This document shows, piece by piece, positions 7,164 to 12,093 of a DNA stretch of 12,093 nt. Position numbers and translations under genes: made by a program. Every line of letters begins with the position of its first letter. Position 1 is the stretch's first letter. Source of the DNA: Chloroflexi bacterium RBG_19FT_COMBO_55_16 (lineage in GTDB: Bacteria; Chloroflexota; Anaerolineae; Anaerolineales; UBA4823); the NCBI GenBank assembly GCA_001795335.1, contig MGOK01000103.1:5946-18038 (forward strand), in the 5' to 3' direction. The notes under the pieces are model-generated. The model searched no databases. It was not told where the DNA came from and saw only the letters and a program-made list of their open reading frames with translations.

Positions 7164-7589
7164 TCAAGATACCAGGACCAATACTTCAGTCACTTCACCT
7201 CCCTGGATCAAGTAGCCACGGCAATCCCATGCCTCGCGCAACCGCGACCAGATCAGATAAATTACCCCAGGATAGGTGGTTTCGGCAACATCAGATCGAG
7301 AAGGTCCATGCGGACCTTGGGGATGTGAATGGTAGATGGCTAATAACGTCCAATCGTGATCGTCAATCCACTGAAACGCAACCAGCTGTTCTTGCGGGTC
7401 CATCCGGTAGCGCACCTGGCTGTGCAAGAGATTAGTGATCGGAAATACCGCAGTGCTGGAATCGTCCAGGCCGGCCACCAGACCGCAGGCTTCCTCGGGA
7501 GCGCGGTCGTTGACGTCAGAGCGCATTTTCTCCCAGTGGTCTGGCTTTAATTGTATAACACCGCATGTCCGATGATTCAGGAAGTCCAC
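7164..7589 (-). CDS. JAMM/MPN-domain metallopeptidase, Mec-like
   Basis: A small single-domain JAMM protein of about 141 aa. The complete metal-site motif HSHPQGPHGPSRSD (87-100; H87, H89, S97, D100) is present, with the upstream catalytic glutamate in PEEACGL (31-37). Bacterial members of this size include the mycobacterial Mec peptidase, which frees cysteine from the sulfur carrier CysO; others remove ubiquitin-like or sulfur-carrier tails. No carrier or E1-like gene lies nearby, so the substrate is open. Start: the first ATG in frame (7527-7525, M22) would remove the first beta strand (VIQLKPDHWEK). GTG at 7589, with a GGGGGA stretch about 7 nt upstream, is preferred and overlaps the preceding membrane gene by 13 nt. 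The frame stays open further upstream to 7853, but there it only shadows that gene. Confidence 0.83.
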   Translation of the reverse strand: MDFLNHRTCGVIQLKPDHWEKMRSDVNDRAPEEACGLVAGLDDSSTAVFPITNLLHSQVRYRMDPQEQLVAFQWIDDHDWTLLAIYHSHPQGPHGPSRSDVAETTYPGVIYLIWSRLREAWDCRGYLIQGGEVTEVLVLVS

Positions 7590-8389
7590 AGAGCTGTCCC
7601 CCAAACCACAATCAGGACGAGCGCTGGCTCTAAGATAGCGCGCCGCCAGGATTGGCCTTCGGAAAGGGCGCCGATCAGGCTGGTCAAGGCATAGGTTGGC
7701 CCGAGTAGAATCAAACCGTAGGTGATCGGCGAAAGCGGCCAATAGTGCAAAGCGGCGGTGAGCTGGGCATTGATCAAGGTCAAGACCAGCGCCGGTAGAA
7801 ATAGCCAATGGCCGCGCAGGCGTAGGTGAAGCGTACGCAGGCTGACAAGCCATGCTGATAATGTCAATGCCGGCAAGATGAGGAAGAGACGCAAGCCGGC
7901 TGAGCGCAGCGTGATCGCCAGGAGCAGGTAGAGCGCGAATGAAACCGCGGTCAACCCGGCTGCTGCCACGGCATGGCGGGCGTCATCCGGGTCGACCGTG
8001 ATATATTCTGCGACCAGGACGAGCATCAACAAAGCACCGCCGACCGCAAAACCAGCCAGCCACTGCGGGCCGAGGGGCAAGTTATACAGCGGCATGCCAA
8101 TCACCCAGGCTGTCAGGGCTGGCAAGAGCCAATGTTCCATGGCGTTTCTGCGCTTCAGCGATGGATGGTCCCGGAACAGCATATCTGCACCGGTGGCCGT
8201 CAACCCGGCTACCAAAAAGGCGACTACCGTGCGAACGTTGACCTCCACCGAAAGATATATTCCCGGCAGTTGGACAGCCACCTCCCTGGCCGGCAAGGCG
8301 ATGAAGCGGGCAAGCGCATAAGCTAACAGGATCGTTGCGGCCAGGAAGCTCAACCGATCAGTCTGTGGCAGGTAGCTGGGTTTCAGCAT
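7577..8389 (-). CDS. Multi-pass membrane protein of unknown function
   Basis: 270 aa, very rich in Leu, Ala and Val. I count eight or nine likely membrane helices, around residues 14-33, 52-70, 87-103, 108-130, 139-161, 165-185, 194-214, 219-241 and 250-268. Loops are short; one has a polar segment (DPDDARH, 133-139) and another is basic (RDHPSLKRR, 73-81). No catalytic or transport motif is recognised. It may belong to one of the uncharacterised membrane families (DUFs) of Chloroflexota, but this is a guess. It is the first gene of the operon with the JAMM peptidase and PlsY; its stop overlaps the JAMM start, which suggests linked expression. No good Shine-Dalgarno precedes ATG 8389. A promoter -10 box sits 6 nt before it, so the mRNA may be leaderless. 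Confidence 0.8.
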   Translation of the reverse strand: MLKPSYLPQTDRLSFLAATILLAYALARFIALPAREVAVQLPGIYLSVEVNVRTVVAFLVAGLTATGADMLFRDHPSLKRRNAMEHWLLPALTAWVIGMPLYNLPLGPQWLAGFAVGGALLMLVLVAEYITVDPDDARHAVAAAGLTAVSFALYLLLAITLRSAGLRLFLILPALTLSAWLVSLRTLHLRLRGHWLFLPALVLTLINAQLTAALHYWPLSPITYGLILLGPTYALTSLIGALSEGQSWRRAILEPALVLIVVWGTALWTS

Positions 8390-8395
8390 GTTGCG

Positions 8396-8424
8396 ATTGT
8401 ACCTGTCTCTCCATAAACTGCCAA
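8396..8424 (-). promoter_or_regulatory. Probable leaderless promoter of the membrane protein-JAMM-plsY operon
   Basis: On the minus strand TTGGCA (8424-8419), a 17-nt spacer and TACAAT (8401-8396). The expected start, 7 nt after the -10, falls on or next to the A of ATG 8389. This fits the lack of a Shine-Dalgarno sequence. Confidence 0.55.
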
Positions 8425-8453
8425 GAGATTTTATTACTATAAATCTGTCCTTC

Positions 8454-8482
8454 TTGACGGATTTGGTGCTCTAGCGTAGGAT
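8454..8482 (+). promoter_or_regulatory. Probable promoter of the glycosyltransferase-yraN-miaA operon
   Basis: TTGACG (8454-8459), a 17-nt spacer and TAGGAT (8477-8482). The predicted start near 8489 leaves a very short leader, which still includes the AGAGGAA ribosome-binding site before ATG 8503. It is divergent from the promoter at 8396-8424. Confidence 0.55.
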
Positions 8483-8502
8483 TCACCCCAAAGAGGAATC
8501 CA

Positions 8503-9702
8503 ATGCGCATTGGAATGCTGGTTGACGCTTATAAACCTTATGTCAGCGGGATAACGAACTATGTCGCCCTCTCCAAGCGTTTTTTGGAGAAAGCCGGGCT
8601 GGAGGTGTTTGTCTTCGCCTTTGGGGGGGATGATTATACGGATGATGAGCCGAATATCATCCGCACACGGGGTTTGTTATTGGTTGACAGCGGGTATTAT
8701 TTTAGCGTCCGGTATAACCTACATGCGCAAAGGATCTTGCGTACTATGGATCTCGTCCACGTCCACCATCCGTTCGTCAGTGGACGGTTAGCACTCCGCT
8801 ATTGCCAGCCGCGTAACATTCCGATTGTATTTACCAATCACACCCGGTACGATTTATACACTCAGGCTTATCTGCCGATGATCCCAGAAGTGGTGGGCGA
8901 CACTTTCCTGCGCGCATATATGCCGTCGTTCTGCAAATCCTGTGATCTGGTGATCGCCCCTTCACCGGGTTTGCGTGAGGTATTGCGTGGACTGGGGGTG
9001 GAATCGCCGATCGAGGTGATCCCCAATGGGGTCGATCTGGCTCCCTTCCAGGTTGGCCTCGAAGCGGTATCGCGAGCAGACCTCGGGTTCAGCGAAAATG
9101 ATGTCGTGCTCATATATACTGGCCGTCTCGGCCCAGAGAAAAATTTAGCCTTCCTGTTGCGGGCTTTTGCTGGCACCGCAAAGACATACGAAAACATCAG
9201 ATTGTTGGTGATTGGGGATGGGCCGGAACGGGATAATCTGGAGGATCGGGTGCGCATCATGCGAATTGCCGATCGAGTGCATTTCGTGGGGGTGGTAGCT
9301 TACGAGGAGGTCCCGCGTTACCTGGCGGCTGCGGACGCCTTTGTCACCGCTTCGGTGACCGAAGTACACCCGCTTTCGGTAATCGAGGCCATGGCAGCTG
9401 GTTTACCAATTTTGGGTATCCACTCCCCTGGAGTGAGCGATACCGTCGAAGACGGGGTTTCCGGCCTGATCGCCCAAGAAGAAGACCTGGCTGAGTTCAC
9501 GGCTAAGATGGTGCGCCTGGTGACCGACCAAGAAGGGCGTAAGAAAATGAAGGCGCAAGCCATCCAGGCCGCTGGGGCGTATGCCATCGAACGCACGACG
9601 AACCTCCTCCTGAAGCAATACCAGCGTTTGGTCGAGGCAGCCACCGGGCGTAAACGCGGGATGCGCTCACGGATGACACATTTGGTTGATAAGATTTTAT
9701 GA
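8503..9702 (+). CDS. GT4-family (GT-B) glycosyltransferase, probably lipid-directed
   Basis: 399 aa, with two Rossmann-like domains. N-terminal acceptor side: MRIGMLVDAYKPYVSGITNYV (1-21), HVHHPFVSG (86-94) and a TNHTRYDLYTQAYLP segment (111-125). C-terminal sugar-nucleotide side: VIPNGVD (172-178), YTGRLGPEKN (205-214), VIGDGPE (236-242) and the GT4 EX7E motif with E287 and E295. The HHPF and TNHTRYDLYTQ blocks resemble diacylglycerol glucosyltransferases and phosphatidylinositol mannosyltransferases, so a membrane glycolipid product is likely but not shown. No membrane span; the C-terminus is basic (GRKRGMRSRM), which would suit peripheral membrane binding. AGAGGAA precedes the ATG. First gene of an operon; its TGA overlaps the ATG of yraN (ATGA). 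Confidence 0.88.
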   Translation: MRIGMLVDAYKPYVSGITNYVALSKRFLEKAGLEVFVFAFGGDDYTDDEPNIIRTRGLLLVDSGYYFSVRYNLHAQRILRTMDLVHVHHPFVSGRLALRYCQPRNIPIVFTNHTRYDLYTQAYLPMIPEVVGDTFLRAYMPSFCKSCDLVIAPSPGLREVLRGLGVESPIEVIPNGVDLAPFQVGLEAVSRADLGFSENDVVLIYTGRLGPEKNLAFLLRAFAGTAKTYENIRLLVIGDGPERDNLEDRVRIMRIADRVHFVGVVAYEEVPRYLAAADAFVTASVTEVHPLSVIEAMAAGLPILGIHSPGVSDTVEDGVSGLIAQEEDLAEFTAKMVRLVTDQEGRKKMKAQAIQAAGAYAIERTTNLLLKQYQRLVEAATGRKRGMRSRMTHLVDKIL

Positions 9703-10100
9703 TGAGCACTCCCCGCCAATCCTTAGGACGTTGGGGGGAAGCACTGGCGGCTGATTATCTGTTGAAGCACGGTTACTCGATCATTGATCGTAATGCTCGC
9801 ACACCCTATGGTGAAATCGATCTGGTTGCCCGCCAGATGGAAGGGGGTCTTGTAGAAATCTCGGGAGAGAAGTGGGTGACAGTCTTCGTCGAGGTCAAGA
9901 CTCGCTCTTCACGCAGCTTTGGTCTGCCGGAGGAGTCGGTCAATGCCCGCAAGCAAGCCCATTTGCTGGCAGCAGCTCAGGCATACCTTCAACAGCATCC
10001 TGAATTGGAAGGCGATTGGAGGATCGATGTAATTGCTATCCAACGCTACCATCCCCACCAGGCCCCCGCCATTCGTCATTTTGAAAATGCTCTCCACTAA
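9699..10100 (+). CDS. yraN: YraN/UPF0102 family nuclease-like protein
   Basis: 133 aa, close to the usual length of this family, which has a restriction-endonuclease-like (Holliday-junction-resolvase-related) fold. Signatures: LGRWGEALAADYLLKHGY (9-26), GEIDLVA (38-44; E39, D41), VFVEVKTRSS (62-71; E65, K67) and RIDVIAI (108-114). The acidic and lysine residues of the PD-(D/E)XK-type core are all present. A wide insertion (RQMEGGLVEISGEKW, 45-59) separates the two motif strands. The biological role of the family is not settled. ATG at 9699 overlaps the glycosyltransferase stop; a second ATG follows at 9702. There is no clear Shine-Dalgarno, so translation is probably coupled. It overlaps miaA downstream. 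Confidence 0.9.
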   Translation: MMSTPRQSLGRWGEALAADYLLKHGYSIIDRNARTPYGEIDLVARQMEGGLVEISGEKWVTVFVEVKTRSSRSFGLPEESVNARKQAHLLAAAQAYLQQHPELEGDWRIDVIAIQRYHPHQAPAIRHFENALH

Positions 10101-11010
10101 CCTGCCCCTGGTGGTCATCCTCGGCCCGACGGCGGTTGGAAAAACTGAGATCGCTATACAGCTGGCTGAACGCCTGGGCGGTGAGATCGTTTCCGCGGAC
10201 TCACGCCTTTTCTATCGTGGCATGGACATTGGCACAGCCAAGCCGACGCCGGCCGAGCGAAAGCGCGTCCCCCACCATTTGATCGATGTGGCCGATCCAG
10301 ACGAGATCTGGAGCCTGACGGTTTTCCAGGAGGCGGCTCACCAGGCCATCGCTGGAATCCATTCTCGCGGACAGCTGCCTCTCCTGGTGGGCGGTACCGG
10401 ACAGTATTTACGCGCGGTGATCGAAGGTTGGCAAGTTCCGCAGACCGCGCCGGACTCACAATGGCGCGCAGCCCTCGAAAGCTGGGCGGCAGAGGTGGGG
10501 GCGCAAGGGTTGCATGCCCGCCTGTCCAGTCTGGACTCGCAGGCAGCATTGGGTATCGATTATCGCAACATGCGCCGCACCATGCGCGCCCTGGAGGTGA
10601 TCCTGCGCACCGGTCGGCGTTTTTCGGAGCTGCGCGGACGCGGCGGCTCCCCCTACCGAACGCTCCTCCTGGGCTTGACCAGGCCTCGCTCTGAGCTATA
10701 TGCTCGGATAGACAACCGCATCGAGGAGATGTTGGCAACCGGCCTGCTCGCCGAGGTGCAGGTTTTGCTGAAAGAAGGTTATTCCCCTAACCTTCCGACA
10801 CTATCGGCCATCGGCTATCAGGAGATGATCGCCTATCTGGATGGGAAGATCACCCTGGAAGAAGCAGTGGCTGCAATGAAACGGCGCACGCGCCAGTTCG
10901 TCCGCCGCCAGGCAAACTGGTTCAAAGCGAGCGATCCAGAAATTCGTTGGTCCCAGGTCGGGCCGGAAACAGTAGAAGATCTGCAAACCAAAATTCGAGA
11001 TTGGATGTAA
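10087..11010 (+). CDS. miaA: tRNA dimethylallyltransferase MiaA
   Basis: Adds a dimethylallyl group to N6 of A37, next to the anticodon, in tRNAs reading codons that start with U. 307 aa, a typical length. Motifs: P-loop GPTAVGKT (13-20), SADSRLFYRGMDIGTAKPT (36-54), HHLIDVADP (63-71), GGTGQYLRAVIEGW (102-115) and the C-terminal RRQANWFKASD segment. ATG 10087 is chosen because homologs begin only a few residues before the P-loop. It overlaps the yraN stop by 14 nt and has a poor ribosome-binding site. An alternative TTG at 10033 has a perfect GGAGGA 9 nt upstream and would add 18 residues, but that region is also conserved yraN coding sequence. Last gene of the operon; no clear terminator follows. 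Confidence 0.94.
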   Translation: MLSTNLPLVVILGPTAVGKTEIAIQLAERLGGEIVSADSRLFYRGMDIGTAKPTPAERKRVPHHLIDVADPDEIWSLTVFQEAAHQAIAGIHSRGQLPLLVGGTGQYLRAVIEGWQVPQTAPDSQWRAALESWAAEVGAQGLHARLSSLDSQAALGIDYRNMRRTMRALEVILRTGRRFSELRGRGGSPYRTLLLGLTRPRSELYARIDNRIEEMLATGLLAEVQVLLKEGYSPNLPTLSAIGYQEMIAYLDGKITLEEAVAAMKRRTRQFVRRQANWFKASDPEIRWSQVGPETVEDLQTKIRDWM

Positions 11011-11016
11011 AACCGA

Positions 11017-11045
11017 TTGACATTCGCGGTAAATGACTCTATACT
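11017..11045 (+). promoter_or_regulatory. Near-consensus sigma70-type promoter of the acyl-CoA ligase gene
   Basis: Perfect -35 TTGACA (11017-11022), a 17-nt spacer and TATACT (11040-11045). Predicted start near 11052, leaving a leader of about 63 nt. It begins 6 nt after the miaA stop. Confidence 0.8.
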
Positions 11046-11114
11046 ATTAACAGAACCTTAAAACCGCGGCCAACTGATTGCTTTGTTCAATTTAATCCCT
11101 GAAGGAGGAACAAA

Positions 11115-12093
11115 ATGAGCGAGAAACCCTGGCTCAAGCATTATGATGAGGGCGTCCCTCAGCACATCGATTACCCGAATGTTCCCCTGTTTACCTTGTT
11201 GGAAGAGGCGGCGCGTAAATATCCCGATGCGCCGTGCACCATCTTCAAGGGGGCGAAGATATCCTATCGGGAAATGAACGAGCTCACCGATCGCCTGGCA
11301 GCTGGCCTGGCTGACCTGGGGGTTAAGAAAGGCGACCAGGTGGGCATCTTTATGCCGAACACTCCTCAGTTCGTACTGGCTTATTTTGCCATTCTAAAAC
11401 TGGGCGCAGTGGTCGTGGCAACCAATCCCCTCTACACTGCCCGAGAGATCGAGCACCAGGTGAACGACGCCGGCATCGAAGTCATGCTGGTGATGAGCAA
11501 CTTCTACAACCTGATCAAAGGAGTTCAGCCGAAAACCAAGATCCGCACGGTGGTCGTCACGAATATTAAAGAAACCTTACCGCCGGTGCTGGCTTTCCTG
11601 TTTGGGCTGACAAAAGAGAAAAAAGGCGGTTTCCGCGTGCAGCTGGCCGAGGGCGACGTCTGGATGCAAGACCTGATCTCCCGTCACAAGCCAGAAGACC
11701 GGCCGAAAGTCGAAGTCAGCCCAGACGACAAAGCCCTGTTTCAGTACAGCGGTGGAACAACCGGCATCTCAAAGGCAGCGATCGCCACGCACCGTAATCT
11801 GGTGGCCAATGCGTTGCAAATCCGTACGTGGATGGTCAACGCTGAGGATGGCAAAGAAACCATGCTGATGGCCATCCCGCTATTCCATGTATATGGAATG
11901 GTAGCTGGGATGCTGTTTGCCATCCGCACCGGCGCAGCGCTAGTTATGGTGCCCAACCCGCGCGATTTGAAAGACGTGCTGACCAACATCCAGAAATACA
12001 AAGCCACCGTCTTTCCCGGTGTACCAACGCTATATAACGCTATCAATAACCACCCGGATGTGTTGGCTGGCAAATACAACTTGCGCTCGATCA
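11115..12093 (+). CDS. fadD: Long-chain fatty-acid-CoA ligase, FadD-like (3' end beyond window)
   Basis: Activates fatty acids to acyl-CoA through an acyl-adenylate, using ATP. 326 codons are visible, a little over half of the usual 550-600. Seen: the N-terminal region with LTDRLAAGLADLGVKKGDQVGIFMPN (57-82 block), LKLGAVVVATNPLYTAREIEHQ (94-115 block), the adenylate-forming P-loop YSGGTTGISKAA (211-222) and MAIPLFHVYGM (252-262). The P-loop ends KAA where most members have KGA. Residues about 151-190 (KETLPPVLAFLFGLTKEKKGG region) resemble the insertion of long-chain acyl-CoA ligases of the FadD group. The start is well fixed by AAGGAGG (11102-11108) 6 nt before ATG. It has its own strong promoter, so it is separate from the miaA operon. 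The exact substrate chain length is inferred. Confidence 0.92.
   Translation, partial: MSEKPWLKHYDEGVPQHIDYPNVPLFTLLEEAARKYPDAPCTIFKGAKISYREMNELTDRLAAGLADLGVKKGDQVGIFMPNTPQFVLAYFAILKLGAVVVATNPLYTAREIEHQVNDAGIEVMLVMSNFYNLIKGVQPKTKIRTVVVTNIKETLPPVLAFLFGLTKEKKGGFRVQLAEGDVWMQDLISRHKPEDRPKVEVSPDDKALFQYSGGTTGISKAAIATHRNLVANALQIRTWMVNAEDGKETMLMAIPLFHVYGMVAGMLFAIRTGAALVMVPNPRDLKDVLTNIQKYKATVFPGVPTLYNAINNHPDVLAGKYNLRSI

Noticed and set aside
7590..7853. Upstream extension of the JAMM reading frame
   Set aside because: It is the out-of-frame shadow of the membrane protein gene, rich in Arg/Pro and without JAMM homology.
11741..12079. A 112-codon minus-strand frame
   Set aside because: It is opposite the adenylate-forming core of the acyl-CoA ligase and has no features of its own.
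1..12093. tRNA or rRNA genes, transposases, phage or plasmid genes
   Set aside because: I looked for tRNA-like arms, transposase motifs and terminal repeats and found none that could be supported.

Overview
The window (about 12.1 kb, moderately GC-rich) is a compact bacterial chromosome segment. It has ten protein genes, two of them cut by the window edges, and no phage, transposase, CRISPR or plasmid signature. A T-box leader, sigma70-type promoters, the MiaA/YraN/PlsY housekeeping set and an archaeal-type valyl-tRNA synthetase next to a bacterial-type one suggest a Gram-positive-like or Chloroflexota (Anaerolineae-like) bacterium. This placement is inferred from the look of the proteins, not from a search.

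Left part (1-5460, minus strand): a promoter, a valine-type T-box leader and two consecutive valyl-tRNA synthetase genes. The first gene after the leader (2547-5090, 847 aa) is of the shorter archaeal type. The second (1-2507, 3' end outside the window) is of the ordinary bacterial type. Both keep their catalytic signatures and should be expressed together when tRNA-Val is uncharged. Both also carry low-complexity, repeat-derived linkers at the same place, between the catalytic and anticodon-binding domains.

Middle (5460-8400): the 495-base gap upstream of the valS operon is divergent. It also holds a promoter and a 9-bp inverted repeat in front of a metallo-beta-lactamase-fold hydrolase gene (plus strand). 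That gene converges on a minus-strand operon encoding a multi-pass membrane protein, a small JAMM/MPN metallopeptidase with a GTG start that overlaps the membrane gene, and PlsY (acyl-phosphate:glycerol-3-phosphate acyltransferase). The operon promoter looks leaderless.

Right part (8400-12093, plus strand): a divergently transcribed operon of a GT4 glycosyltransferase (probably lipid-directed), the YraN/UPF0102 nuclease-like protein and the tRNA dimethylallyltransferase MiaA, with overlapping genes. It is followed by a fadD-like acyl-CoA ligase that has its own near-consensus promoter and strong Shine-Dalgarno sequence and runs off the right edge.

Two themes recur: translation and tRNA (two ValRS, T-box, MiaA) and glycerolipid or fatty-acid metabolism (PlsY, glycosyltransferase, FadD). 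The most unusual item is the T-box-controlled pair of ValRS from different lineages.
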